A stretch of 64,000 nucleotides of DNA from Phoronis australis (GCA_002633005.1 NMRA01000120.1:766371-830370), one strand, 5' to 3'; counted from the first letter of the stretch, positions 13,213 through 24,821 are shown. Notes: generated by a model from the letters alone, not told the origin. Translations and numbers: made by a program.

Positions 13213-13365
13213 CACTTAGCATGGGCGGCTCAGCACTGAAAAACGTGGAGCTATAGCCCCCAGACCCCCCTGTGGTGCACCGCCTATAGACCAAGGGGGC
13301 GCAGCACTGAAAAAAGTCGGGGCAATAGCCCCACCCCCCCCCGTCCCATGGTGTGCCTCTCATGC
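13213..13365. repeat. Imperfect direct repeat, C-rich
   Basis: Two diverged copies lie about 70 bp apart. Each contains GGGCG, then CAGCACTGAAAAA, a GTGGAGCTATAGCCCC-like block and a run of C. A (TTTTA)n stretch precedes them at about 13170. They resemble the ends of short non-autonomous transposons, but no matched inverted termini or target duplication could be fixed. Confidence 0.45.
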
Positions 13366-13642
13366 TTAGTGATAAGTAAACTGTTTCAATGATTTTTTTC
13401 GTTTTAAAATTGCTTCTGTTGCTACTAAAGTTACCCCAATATCGTCAGTATTCGCCGCGAGTCCACTCGAGGATTCCATCGATAGGGCATACCCCGAGTA
13501 TGTCATGTAAAGGGAAATANACATACTGAGCCACAACACCACGTTCCTTACAATATCTCTTTTTATCACTCCGGCTGGTCTGCTCACTCAGCTTGTCCGG
13601 AACCTGCTTTGCAGGTTGTTATAGCCCAGTTGGCTGTTTGGT

Positions 13643-14045
13643 GTACCCACTTGGTACTTTATATGATATTGGCCCATTTGGCAGTTTGTTCCCACTTGGT
13701 ACTTGTTATTGAATTTGCCGCTTTGCTCGACCCAGTTGGTATGCAATCGGCCAATACCCATTTGGTATTATGTACCCATTTGGTACTATGCTAACCTGTG
13801 CCACTTAGTATCCGATACTCAGTTACACTTTGGGTATCGGAAATGTGTGTGTTATCTCTTGTAATTAAGGAACCCATTTGGTTTCTTCTGTGAAATATTT
13901 ATTTGTAGAGCTGTGCCCTGAAATTCCCAATACAACTTAAAATATTTATTATTCTTGTTGTTTTATTTGTCCCCAATAATTTGATACCAGATGGGTACAC
14001 AAACCGTATTGGGATGAAATATAACGCACTGTACCAAAAAGGTAC
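13643..14045. other. Cluster of 15-bp dyads, XTACC-N5-GGTAX
   Basis: Perfect 5-bp arms around a 5-bp centre occur at 13643-13657 (GTACC/CACTT/GGTAC), 13754-13768 (ATACC/CATTT/GGTAT), 13772-13786 (GTACC/CATTT/GGTAC) and 14031-14045 (GTACC/AAAAA/GGTAC). Weaker members lie at 13688-13702, about 13729, about 13870 (AACC/CATTT/GGTT) and about 13986 (TACC/AGATG/GGTA). The outer bases change together on both arms (G...C, A...T), so the symmetry itself appears to be kept. Function is unknown. Confidence 0.7.
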
Positions 14046-16346
14046 ACATACAGTAATCTCCAACTTAGCTACGACATTATTGAGAATTCAGGTTCCGGAC
14101 CGGCAGCCTTATTGGAGTGTCGTAACATCGGTTTGTCCAATTGCGGAGGACCTGGATGAGCTATGCAGTTGCTATGTGGGTAAATAGACCAGGAATGTAT
14201 GAACAAGGTGTGGTTGTGGCTCGCCTATTGCCAAATAGACAATGGACGAGCATCCCTTCTACCCCCACAACCCACGTGGGTGGCCGTGACGCCGAACGGG
14301 TGGAGGAAACGACGGGCTGTGGTTAAGGGGGAACAAGTGCCAAGTTGCAATTAACAATTCTTACCGACGGTACAGTTAACTAAAGAATATTGACTATACA
14401 CCCGAGGACCGTGGAGGTGAGCTGAGCTAAGACGTCATGACTGACTAAATTTATATACGAGTGTTCTGTTTTGTGCGATGGGCCCGACCTATGTATGTGG
14501 CCTGCGCACGATGCTATTTAGGTATCGATCAGACTGCCAGTAATGTTTTAAATCGTAAATATTCCCGCTAGTGAGAGGCGAGTAGGCCCCGGTGCAGCAG
14601 ACTTGGAAAAGGAATTTATAATCTATCGCCCGAACCCAAAGTGCTAGCCACTGAAGTGATGTGCTGATGCGCTAAAATAATGAATTGTGGTATAGAAATC
14701 ATAGTTTCCGTTCTATAACCGACCATTTTACGCAGCAAGTGAATTGTAAGTCTTCGTCTACAGAGTACATCCTTAATTTCGTTACTTTGGACTCATGAGT
14801 GGTTTATACCCTGTCAACTGAATGTCATTTCTTTGCTGAACTTTTGTTTCCAGAAAACACGTATTATTGTAGACCTACTGGTAAATTTACACTCTTGTTA
14901 AATGATGGTGTGAATGATCGGTGCCCAGTGCACTGCTCTGTCCGTGCCTCTATGATATTGCTATAGGGCTAATTTATGTCCCTTGCGTCATGTTTGGCGG
15001 ACGAAATTTATCTGACTTAGTCGCAGCATTTTAACGTAGATTACTTTCTGAAAGTACCGGTATAAGGTACCTTTGGCGATTTCACTCACACGAGGGCGCT
15101 ATGACCAAGTCAGAAACGTGTCGGAGGTCACGTCAGAGGTTGATGGAGGGTTACATCTCGACATCCACACGATCTTGCTCGACTGAAATTGAACCTTAGT
15201 TTACGTGGAGTAGCAGCAGATTAAGGAAAGTAATTAGTTCGCTCATTATTTATTGTGCGAAAAACGGGGGGTTTGATTGGAAAACCAAGTGCTTAATGTC
15301 ACCGCCAAGCCTATATGAAATACCGGTCAAAATTGTCCTCTACTGTTATTGCGTATTACTTTTGTTGAATCGTGCAAAAGCGTGAGTCTCGAACTAGCAT
15401 CGGATATGATATGCTCATAAAAACCCCGTCTCACAGTTTTAATTGAGTGGCTATAGGGGAAAATTATTCACGATGATACTATTTTTGCTTTGGTTTTAAC
15501 GGTGAATGACTGTCCGTCTAGGGGTCTCTTCTCCACCTACTGTAGTCGTATCCCGATTTAGTACTGGCACTTTGACGATTTAGGTTTCAAGTTAAATCGA
15601 ATATTTCATTTGAATTGGTAATAAGAGACAGTGCTTTGCAGTACTAAAAAGAAGTAGCCCATATATTTTGAGAATGTGTTAAACCCTTTCCCATAACAAA
15701 AGTATAGTGTTGAATAAGACAATGAGCTTATAATTGCGATTTTTTTCTTGTTACATGTACATCAGATTCTCGATCGCAGTATTGAATGGCTCTGTGCTCA
15801 GTACCTTTTCCAGTTGTAGTACTTCAGTTTTCTTCTTAATATCAGGACATGGTGTTACCTGAATTTTTCACTGCGTTATTCGGGCTGAAATTGTAGGCGT
15901 TTCTATGGTGAGTAAATACATATTGTTCTTATCTCAGCAGTGTACTAAAACAAGAAAACTCGATATTTTGTAGACTAGTTTCCGTTGCTTTGCTAGGGTA
16001 CTCTATTAAGCCTCGAAACACGAACTCGTCATTCGCGTGATTCGGCATGGTCTTGTGCCTTCTTGCTTTTTCTTAAGATTTCCGCGTTTTCCAGAAACTA
16101 GATTAGTAATACGTGATTTCTGCTTTAAACTATGTTTCAAACCTTTAAAAATTTAGACAATAAAATGTCTCAATGTTGGTTACGACTTCAGGTATCATTG
16201 TTTACGATAGCGATAATAAAAGCTGAGAGACTACAACATTTTGGAGGGTTCATTTTTATATTTCAGGGGAACTCTATTAAGTTTCAATTGTCAACGCGTT
16301 AGGAAGTACCTAGTTACACTATCAGCATGGTCAGAAGACAACACAG
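14046..16346. other. No recognisable gene
   Basis: Noncoding as far as I can see. A slightly GC-richer patch lies at about 14250-14340. The last part should include the 3' UTR and downstream flank of the minus-strand receptor gene, but I could not place a polyadenylation signal with confidence. Confidence 0.4.
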
Positions 16347-17125
16347 TCACTCAATCCATCTTTTGTAAGGAAGTGTAACCCAAGATCCCCTTCTTTCATT
16401 CTCTAGCTGAATCATTGCATTCTGCTCTTCCGCAGTAGGCTTCCTTAGCGTTTCCACCCTACCACCAAACACATCGTATGCGCTCTCGTCTAGCTCGTTG
16501 ACGTTGCGCAGCAGTTTACTCTTGTTCACCTTTCTTGAGTAAGGACCAATTTTGCCGACGTCTATCGATGTACATTTCCGTAAAATCGTCTCAATAGTCA
16601 TTTTTTCCGTTCCCATGGCCCCATCCGACTGTGTGTTGCACTTATTTGAAATATTGCCACGTGAGTTGAGTGCAACGTAGGGGTATGTACCACCGTTACT
16701 CGTTACGTCACGTTCACTGTTCCTTCCATTTCTTCTACTCGACGTCGTGTGCGCGCCGTATTTGTTCAAGACATTGTCGGCTCTTTCAAAGTTGCTTTCG
16801 CTAGCCTCGCTCTCACCGCCTGAATAATCACCATTGATGTGACAGTCACTTCTTGAGTAATGTTCGTCAGAGAGCGTTGTATCGATCAACTCATTATCTT
16901 CAAACTTGTCACTGCTGGCGTCAGAGTCATCTGCTTCTGCCAAAAGACGTCGATGTCGTCGTCTGTTCCAAAAATACAGCGTGACCAGAAACATCAGGAT
17001 GATGCATATCGTTGCAGTTATCACCAAGATCCACTCCATACTTACTACTTGTCCAGCAACATTACTTTCACTGAGGTCTTCGGGATTTCCTGTGCCGTTG
17101 TTTATTTCTAGGTCGTTATTGGACT
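16347..17125 (-). CDS. Terminal exon of CCP receptor: transmembrane helix and cytoplasmic tail
   Basis: The acceptor is TTTCTCGTAG at 17126-17135 after a pyrimidine-rich stretch. It leaves two bases before the codon for Ser, so the exon starts in phase 1, the phase used by every CCP exon upstream. About 28 polar extracellular residues precede a single hydrophobic helix (ILVITATICIILMFLVTLYF, about 16970-17040), followed by the stop-transfer cluster WNRRRHRR. The tail of about 200 residues is acidic and Ser-rich, then basic. It holds eight tyrosines, including YPYVAL and SAYDVF contexts that could be phosphotyrosine docking sites. I saw no kinase, TIR or death domain. A 284-residue frame continues to an ATG at 17201, but the stretch before 17125 looks like intron and pyrimidine tract. 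I infer a type I receptor whose ectodomain is the CCP array. The alternative is a separate gene starting at 17201 with a signal-like MHTVDLCATFFQLFCYSLLP. Confidence 0.75.
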
Positions 17126-17472
17126 CTACGAGAAACGCCAGTGGCAACAGTGAATAACAGAACAATTGGAAAAAGGTGGCACACAAATCAACAGTATGCA
17201 TTAGAAATATTCAATGACTACATGTACTTGTGAAAGCTTTAAACCAATAAACAATTGATGCTCGGTTAAAAAAGCAAAGCAACAAATACTTAAAAGTGCT
17301 AATCAGTTGATCTTTTACGATGGGCATCCTTCTCGGGGTCCCGTAAAAGTCAATAAAATTCTGTGGGTATCAGTAGATCCTGGAAAAATCACAAGACAGT
17401 ACACTACAGAACCTGTTCCGATAACGTTGTTCTCGTATATACCATAAGAAAAATAGATGGATTGTTACTATT

Positions 17473-17706
17473 GTCGGTACACGAACCCAATCCAGGATTC
17501 CACGAGATTGAACTAATAAACTAGAACTCAAACCAGAGCATGTGAAGATTTTCGATAACGTTTCATCATCGAAGACTGTACTGCCGATTTATTGAGGATT
17601 TACAAACTGGCTCTCCCTGGCAGTCTCTGGATGATTTCCTCTTTGAACCGCCTTAATTTTAGACTTCGCGTTTAACTTTGCCAACTCACTTTCGCACAAA
17701 GGCGCA
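17473..17706 (-). pseudogene. Decayed C-type CCP exon
   Basis: The minus strand starts with PLCESELAKLNAKSKIKAV, clearly a C-type domain start, and later has KIFTCSG and a degraded WV end. A stop (TAA) and loss of the second cysteine block (TLEC) break the middle. The acceptor that reads CAG in intact copies is CAT here. It is the CCP copy nearest the TM exon, 348 bp from it, and cannot encode a working domain. Confidence 0.75.
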
Positions 17707-18849
17707 TATGAATGAAAGCAAATACCAAGGTCGTATTTTCACTCTGACAGAATTGAAGAGGCCGAGAGAAATTCTCTTAAGTGAGGAGGTACTCAGCTTT
17801 ACTAAAGGGCGCGAAATGTGATGACAATCAACAATAATTCCTTTGAAGAGATTTAATCGCCAGGTCACAACATTGTAAGTGCTACAAAATAGGACTTCCG
17901 ACCGTACCTATACTTTGAAAGGTACACGTAGTGTTATCTTTGCAGCAAATATATCAGAACTAAAACATTCAGAACTTCTACAGCTGTTTTATGCACACTG
18001 TCGGATACTGCGTCTTTCTTTTAAATTCCTCAATTTTATTCAAAATGGAGCAGCTCGGATGAAGAGCATAATGTTTGTTGTTAAGTGGCAATGATCAAGC
18101 TCAAAAATTTTTTGTTACCACTATACCATTGGTCAATCTTTTGTGAACTTTTCGTGGTACAAAATACTTGAAACTGTTGTAATTCAGTGAACAGGCACAC
18201 TTATCTTTGCATGGGGCTAGCGTGTATCCAAAGAAGAAAAACACTGCACGTACACGTAAGAATAGTAAGAAAGCTCAAAAGAAAAGGAGCTACAAAAGAC
18301 GGCAGTAAATTCCAGATATATATATAACTAAAGTCCTTGAAATTTATCTACGAAACTGTGTGCTCAGTTTCACGCGAAACCTTGGGAACTGGCGGAAGGT
18401 CCTGAACAGACTTGACAAGGAGAGTTAAATCACGCACTTTGCTTGTAGTTCAGAGCAATAATTTGTGAGGACTTGCTCCACTCCAAATTCGCAAGGAAGT
18501 GAGAGTGCAGAAATCCATTTGTGACATTAAAGTTCAAACCCAGGTCAAGTCTAACTCCAGTACGACACAGAACAATTGTTGAGAGCAGCAACCTATGCTA
18601 CGATGGATTCGAAAAGAGTTAGTGAAGACCTATCACCTGTTTTCAGTTTGGAGAGAACAGTGCATGCAGAAGCCATTGTGTGACAGTGCTAACTTTGAAC
18701 ACGACAGGTAATCGGCTGCAAATGTTATTGGCGACCACTGCCGCAAACGAAGATAACCATTATTTATACCCGAGTAGTTCGACAGTGCATTCATGCTGTA
18801 TGCTAATTCGTCGCGCCGGGTTTCTTGAATGAAGCACAATATGTATTTT
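17707..18849. other. Intronic or inter-exon DNA, nothing identified
   Basis: No intact exon seen. The stretch lies between two decayed CCP exons of the receptor and contains only short unsupported open frames. Confidence 0.4.
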
Positions 18850-19052
18850 ACCGTTCCCAGTGCACGAACTCAGTGAAAGACTCCATGACCTGTCATAACT
18901 CAAACTAGAACCAGAGCTTGTGAAGACCATTGATGACATTCCATTACCGAAGTGTTATAGTCTTACCCGTGCTGATACTAATTAGCTGATTTCCTCTCAC
19001 GACATCCGTAGTTTGCAACTTCGTGTTTAACATTGCCAAGTTCACATGTAGG
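18850..19052 (-). pseudogene. Decayed CCP exon
   Basis: The minus strand begins PTCELGNVKHEV and soon meets a stop where intact copies read NQPTT. Later fragments still match the array at DNA level, including the FTC region (CTTCACAAGCTCTGG) and the final GTGCACTG of the fourth cysteine. Several frameshifts separate these pieces. Confidence 0.7.
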
Positions 19053-19479
19053 ACAAGATGATTATTTTAGTCATCTCTTTGACTCAGACACGTATTTGTT
19101 AACCTTTTGAAATACAAAACCAGGACACGGTTCAACTCTTGGCCACACAACCCATTGGTCCCCATCAAAACTCGATTCTTCCTGGTGACTATCTTTCATG
19201 AAAATGGTGACGGTTTTACATCGTGAATCGTCGAATTATCATTGTAGCCATCTTTTTTGAAATTGAAATTGAACTGATTTTCTTGAGTCATGAAAGTGGT
19301 ACAACAGGAATTAGACCCATAGATATATTCCGAAGTGTACGTCTACTGTCACGTTGGCACACACTCATATCACAACTGCAAGACCCTTGTGACTAACTTG
19401 AAGCTAAAAGGTATGTGTTTGGCAGATGTTGACCATGTGTTTGAGGCGTAACCTATCTGGGGTCAAACAGATCCTGTGT
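19053..19479. other. No recognisable feature
   Basis: Sequence between a decayed CCP exon and a LINE fragment. No exon or repeat could be supported. Confidence 0.35.
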
Positions 19480-20940
19480 AAACTTGGGTCAAAATCTTCA
19501 TGTTAGCTCTCCAACTGGTAGCAACCACTTTCTTTATCACAGCAGTTTTCTTTGTAGCTTTGCTGCACATGACAGCGATGTTCTGGGACTAAGAAAGCCT
19601 CTTGCCCAGTTAACCTCCAGTGTAGGTTGGGTTTCCCGGGTGGAGTCTGTCTTTGTATCTGCAGTAAGAAAACGTATTTTGGAGAGAGGGAAAGCCATGT
19701 GACCTTGATTCTGGTGAAGGTCCAGAATGATGCCCTGCGCTTAATCACAGGGGGCATGAAAGTCACACCATATAGAAGACGGTAGGCTTATACTCACTAA
19801 GAGAAACACGCATGAGAAACTCCTGAGACAGAGCGAGAGGATGAAGAGCCTCCCGTCACATCCACTGCCCTTCAAGCTCAACCAAAAACCACATCAAGAG
19901 GAAGAGGAAAAACAACCTGATAAAGGTGTTTCAGCAGGAACATCAACCAGGGCTACCCTAAATCAACCAACCAGTAAAAATGCTCCAATATTTTGATGAA
20001 TATGCGCTGGACACTCCTTCTGTCATCCTCGACATCCCTGGGATTGGAGCAAAGCAAACACAACTTGAGGCAGTTCTGAAGGCCCTGGCCCTGGAAACCT
20101 TGGACCGACACTACCTCATCACCACCTGGACCCGAAATTATACAGATGGTTTTGTTGAGAATGTTGTTAGATATGGGGTAAGTCATCATATACCTGGACT
20201 GCAGCTCTCTACGCAAGTCCATCACCACAGGCATTCACTCCACCAACTACAGAGCTGAAGAAATCACCTTGTACCTCGCAGCGCAAACACTGAGCCAGCA
20301 AAGAAGGCTGCCGGATGAGAAAGTCTTCGTTAAAGCCTGTGGATCTCTCCTGCAGAGCCGCCAAACGAGAGGCAGATACCAGATCCTGCAAGATATCAAG
20401 CAGGAGATGAATAATCTCAGCAGCGAAATCATTGTTGTGTTGCAATGGATTCCCTCCCTTTGTGGCATTAGAGGCAACGAAGAAGCAGACAGACACTCTA
20501 AGGCAGGAAGCAAACTGGAACATACGGCCCACCCATCACTGTATGGAGAAGTAAAGACCCTCTAACGAAGCCATTTTAGAAATGCCTGTAGGGAACACCA
20601 ACGTCTGGGGACTGAAGAAGAATAGATCTACCAGCTGAACTGGCAACGAGTCACAATCTTCAGGCTAAGAACTGGCCACTGTCCGCTCCTCTCCCACATG
20701 CATCGTTTGAAAATCACTCACATAGATTAGTGCCCGTACGGCACTGGCTCTCAGCCACCTGAACATTTACTGCAGAGTTACCGTACCTTCGACTCCCCAA
20801 GGTGCCAGACATGGAGGGCAAAGAAAAACACGGGGCGCGACACCGTCACTGCGATAAACGGCAGAGTTTGCCCCCGGAGACCGGACTGGACGTCTCAACT
20901 ATATGGCAATGAACGCTGAAAAAGAAAAAGAAGAAGACGA
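19480..20940 (+). mobile_element. 5'-truncated LINE with RNase H end (I/Nimb-like), dead
   Basis: The plus strand carries the post-RT linker (KVQNDALRLITGGMKVTP, about 19720-19770), then an RNase H domain in several frames. YTDG with its catalytic Asp is at about 20141, NYRAEEITLYLAAQ at about 20245, and CGIRGNEEAD at about 20460. A cysteine/histidine tail of the type RLRTGHCPLLSHMHRLKI lies at about 20665. Intact elements read GHCGI where this one reads SLCGI, so the conserved histidine is missing. Frameshifts and stops are frequent. The fragment ends in an A/G-rich GAAAAAGAAAAAGAAGAAG stretch at about 20917-20940, typical of a LINE 3' end. It lies within an intron of the CCP receptor, in opposite orientation. 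Confidence 0.8.
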
Positions 20941-20984
20941 ATCCACCAGGTAAAACCACCTTCAAGTACCCTTAGGAAGGGTTA

Positions 20985-21929
20985 AGGATGGCAGAGAAGG
21001 AATTAAACAAGGAAGCGGTGCAGTTAAGACAGGATTCCAACAGCGCCATGGACGTCCCGCCTCTAAAGTGTTTCGTTTTGTTTTCAAACTATTGGAGGGT
21101 GTTGAAGGAAATACAAGCTGGGTTTTCATTTTGCAACACAGGATACTCCAAGAATTAGACCGTGTCAAATTGGTTAGGAATTAGCTCACTGGATACTAGT
21201 CCGTGACAAAACAGGTAAGACCCAAATCACGTCAAATTACGGCACTAAAAAGCTAGTTGAAAGCCTTCCCGACTTGTACCGTAGATTTCTTGATAGTGAG
21301 GTAAGCAGTTGTCACTTGTTTGTGGGTTAGGAGAGTACAATACATGGGACACTTAGTATGTGACGGCTGGAATGAATTATTAATACGACAGAAAATAAGT
21401 TAAAAATTTCAATTGAAACTGAAAGTCACAAAAGCAAAAGTATGATGCTTTGATGTNAGGATGGCAGAGAAGGAATTAAACAAGGAAGCGGTGCAGTTAA
21501 GACAGGATTCCAACAGCGCCATGGACGTCCTGCCTCTAAAGTGTTTCGTTTTGTTTTCAAACTATTGGAGGGTGTTGAAGGAAATACAAGCTGGGTTTTC
21601 ATTTTCCAACACAGGATACTCCAAGAATTAGACCGTGTCATATTGGTTAGGAATTAGCTCACTGGATACTAGTCCGTGACAAAACAGGTAAGACCCAAAT
21701 CACGTCAAATTACGGCACTAAAAAGCTAGTTGAAAGCCTTCCCGACTTGTACCGTAGATTTCTTGATAGTGAGGTAAGCAGTTGTCACTTGTTTGTGGGT
21801 TAGGAGAGTACAATACATGGGACACTTAGTATGTGACGGCTGGAATGAATTATTAATACGACAGAAAATAAGTTAAAAATTTCAATTGAAACTGAAAGTC
21901 ACAAAAGCAAAAGTATGATGCTTTGATGT
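20985..21929. other. 472-bp duplication across an N, probable assembly artefact
   Basis: Positions 20985-21456 and 21458-21929 are almost identical, and the only base between them is an N at 21457. The first copy stops and the second starts exactly at the N. That is what two unmerged overlapping contigs produce. Differences are few (for example TGTCAAATT versus TGTCATATT near the end of the embedded open frame), as between haplotypes. Confidence 0.8.
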
Positions 21930-22017
21930 GGGAATACTTCAACAGCAAATTTCTCCTGCCCTCCTGTTCGCCACAAAGCGTGTGTGTACTTTATTTCAGT
22001 CGTAACGAGACGAGTTG

Positions 22018-22241
22018 TTGCCGTTGTCATTGCACAAACTCAGTGCAGGTTCCAAGGAGCTACAACATTTAGCACTAACATTAAAACGTGTGAAGGTTTT
22101 CGAAGACGTTCCATCTGCGAAGACTTTACACTCTATGCATTCAAGTGTTTGTAACTAGCCCTTGCTGACAGTTGTCGGCTGATTTCCACTCACAACTGCC
22201 TTGGTTTTCAACTTCGGCAACGAAGGTTCTCACAAAGGCCG
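22018..22241 (-). pseudogene. Decayed C-type CCP exon
   Basis: Read on the minus strand, the pieces LPKLKTKAVVSGNQPTTVSKG and LECIECKVFADGTSSKTFTR match C-type exons closely. A TGA replaces the first cysteine codon and a TAG follows the SKG block. The third cysteine is Arg and the tryptophan is lost. The acceptor region is altered. Confidence 0.8.
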
Positions 22242-23074
22242 ATCAGAACAAAAGGATTGTTACTGTAACGCGTTTACTGTGACACACAAATGCCAACCTT
22301 GAATGTTAGTTCGGAAGGGTTGAATAAGTCGAGCAACTGTAGCCTTGGAACTTGTGCAACATAAGAAGTGCAATAATGACTATACTTCCAAAGCAATGCC
22401 TACTGTTTTCTTCGCGCGAAGACAGAAGGTAACCGCGAGACCCGTGTGATTAGCTTGTACCCAAAGGCTAAAGCCAATCCACGAACCCTTAGAGAAGAAT
22501 TAAAAGGTCAGGATTGGAGAGCGGTCAAATTAATGCAAGAGTCCCGTTAATGCTCTGGACACTTGTTTCCAAAACTGGAGTATTCGTATGGTCCTTAACT
22601 GATGCAAGGTGGTAAACAGGCTTGTTAAGGTCTGAAAGCTAAGTCACATCCTTCAACCAATGAGTTATAGCTCATTGCTTCAACGAATGGCACTAAAAGA
22701 CAGGAGGTGACATAACGCAATACGTGAAGGTATCTAAAACGTGTAAATTCACCAAACTGGTATGAAATATTACTCTGGAAAAGTGCCTTAAACAAAGCGG
22801 TTAGAAGACGCCATTTCAAACATCAACATATTGTTGAAAGGTCATTGAAGGACTCAGCACAAATTACGATAATTCTTTGTTGACGATGTGCTAACTAGTT
22901 GCCGTCAGTCTATCACTTTCAAACGTGCAATGCATGTGACAGGTACGATGTGATGGTATCTACTGTGTAAGGCGTATTTTAATTTAACTCTTCAGAATAT
23001 CAACTACAAATGTTCATTTAAATTGATTATAGCAAAACATTAACCATGATTTAATGTGTGAATATTACAACAGC
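22242..23074. other. Intron of the CCP gene, nothing identified
   Basis: Intronic sequence resembling the spacer between C-type exons. No exon, RNA or mobile element could be recognised. Confidence 0.4.
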
Positions 23075-23289
23075 TCAGCAAAGGGTCACAGAGCTGTAAC
23101 TTCTAGGGTTAAGATTCAAGGGTGTGAAGGCCTTTGATGACTTTTCATCAGCGAAAACTTTACTGTCGATGCCCTCAAGTGTTACGGGTTGGTCCTTGTT
23201 GACAGTCGTCAGATGACTGCGACTCACAGCTGCTTTGTTTTTCAACTTAGAGTTTAATTTTGCGAAGGGAATTTCGCGAGAACGGTCAT
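23075..23289 (-). pseudogene. C-type CCP exon that lost its cysteines
   Basis: The acceptor (CAG at 23290-23292) and phase-1 start are kept, and the frame is open for about 70 codons (IPFAKLNSKLKNKAAV, then VTLEGIDSKVFADEKSSKAF). The first cysteine is Arg, the second is Gly (TLEG), the third is Pro (FTP), and the conserved Trp is replaced. A TGA follows the last cysteine before any donor. Without the disulphides the CCP fold is unlikely, so I call it a pseudoexon despite the open frame. Confidence 0.7.
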
Positions 23290-24012
23290 CTGAACAATGG
23301 ATTGTTATAGTCATCCGTTTTACGGTGAAACGCGTTTGCCAAACTTGTAAGTGAGTTGGTAGGGCTGAATAAGTCGATCAACCATGGTCTTGGAAGTAGT
23401 GCAACATGGGAATTGTAAATGTGACTACACAATGTATGACTATTGCTGTGCTTGCAAGGAGTCAGTCACGAACGTCCAAGACCGGTGTGTATCTTGTACC
23501 CAAAGGTTTAAACCATTCCACGTGCACTGGGAGAACAGTTTAAAGGTGAACAGAGAATAAATTGTACAGGAGACCAGCTTAGAGGAATGGAACTTTACGA
23601 TAATGACATAGACGTTTGCTCCCAAAACCAGTGTAAGGTGGTAAACAGACTTGGTGAGGTCATTTGCTGTAACGCAAGGCATTATTAAACTGAATTGAAG
23701 TGAAATCACGTGACTCGTTTGCAATATGAAACTTATATCACGGCAGTGTTTGCCAACAAGCCGTCAAGAGTCGATGGTTTACCACATTCACGAAAAGATA
23801 AAATAATTTAATGTTTTTATTCACTTTGAATAAATGACGAGTTTTTGGTAATATAATTGTGTTTTGTTACTATGGCGCTAAAGAATAGGGTGTGCCATCA
23901 AAACTCTCAAGTCCGCCAGGTTAAGCATTAGAACAGGCAAACGCAAATGTAGACATAATTTTTGAGTTAGTTCGCGGTTAAAGGTGATATGTGGGCACAG
24001 TAAAGATGGGGT
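23290..24012. other. Intron of the CCP gene, nothing identified
   Basis: Diverged spacer sequence related to that between intact C-type exons. No separate feature found. Confidence 0.35.
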
Positions 24013-24190
24013 TTCAGTGCACGCACTTGGTGTTGGATTCAATGAACTCGAACTAATGGAAGTGTAACTAGAACTGGAGCTTGTGAATACCAATCATTGA
24101 TGACAGTCTTTTTCCGAAGACATTAAGGCCGAAGAACTACAGTGTGACAGACTGACACGTACTGATGCATAGAAGAAAGAGAAGAAGTGA
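24013..24190 (-). pseudogene. 3' half of a decayed A/B-like CCP exon
   Basis: The minus strand retains MVFTSSSSSYTSISSSSLNP and a final SACTE, matching the second half of B-type exons. The third cysteine is Ser, the Trp is lost and the donor is gone. It is the only B-like remnant on the TM side of the C cluster, which suggests that the A/B type once extended further 3'. Confidence 0.65.
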
Positions 24191-24584
24191 AATATCACGT
24201 GCTTTGCAGGTAATACTCGAAGGTACCTAAAAAACACGTGCTACTCTGGAAGTGTTTCGATAATAATACGATTTAAAACCACACAATTTGAAACCTCAGT
24301 ATGGAGTTAAAAGTTTTGTTGAGCGCTTCGGTAAATGTTACGATAAATCCCTGTTAGTGGTGTGCTAACAGTGACAAATGCTGTGTGATGGCACTTAATA
24401 GGTAAGGCTTAAAACAACGCAGAGTATCAGTTGCAAATGTTCAAATTAGATTAAATTAAGAATAGATTATGGCAAAAAGGTAGCCACCATTAGATGTACA
24501 AATATTAGAACCGAGAAACTCACTGCATTCCAGTTTGTCACGCTGTATATATTTTATATATAACAAAACAACATGGGCTTTTAC

Positions 24585-24821
24585 CATTTTCATTGCACGA
24601 ACTCAGTGCAGGGTCCCAAGAGCTGTAACTTCCAGCACTAGGATTAAAGCATATGAAGGCCTTCGATGACGTTCCATCTGCGAAATATTTACTGTCGATG
24701 CATTCAAGTGTTACTGACTGGCCTTTCTTGACAGTCGTCGGTTGATTTTTACTCACAACCACCGCCTTGGTTTTCAATTTCGCGCTTAATTTCGTCAAGG
24801 GAAGTTCGCACGAAGGCACAC
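24585..24821 (-). CDS. CCP-like domain exon C4
   Basis: A 237-bp exon with acceptor TTCATTCAG and donor G|GTAAAA; both ends are phase 1. The domain reads VPSCELPLTKLSAKLKTKAV, then GQSVTLECIDSKYFADG, then SWDPALSSC. Four cysteines in CCP/sushi spacing (C1 near the start, C2 in TLEC, C3 expected at FIC, C4 at SSC) and the Trp before the last cysteine fit the sushi fold, with an extended first loop of about 35 residues. It is the last apparently intact CCP exon before the TM exon 7.5 kb downstream. Confidence 0.8.

Noticed and set aside
13366-13587. Minus-strand open frame with a hydrophobic middle
   Set aside because: It contains an N, has no motif, and overlaps repeat-like sequence. It looks like chance.
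17126-17201. MHTVDLCATFFQLFCYSLLP as the true N-terminus of a separate TM protein
   Set aside because: Not excluded, but a good pyrimidine-AG acceptor at 17126 in phase 1 agrees with every CCP exon, making a terminal exon more likely.
23878-24093. 71-residue Ser-rich open frame as an independent small protein
   Set aside because: Its start is the 3' half of a decayed B-like CCP exon; the rest is intron.
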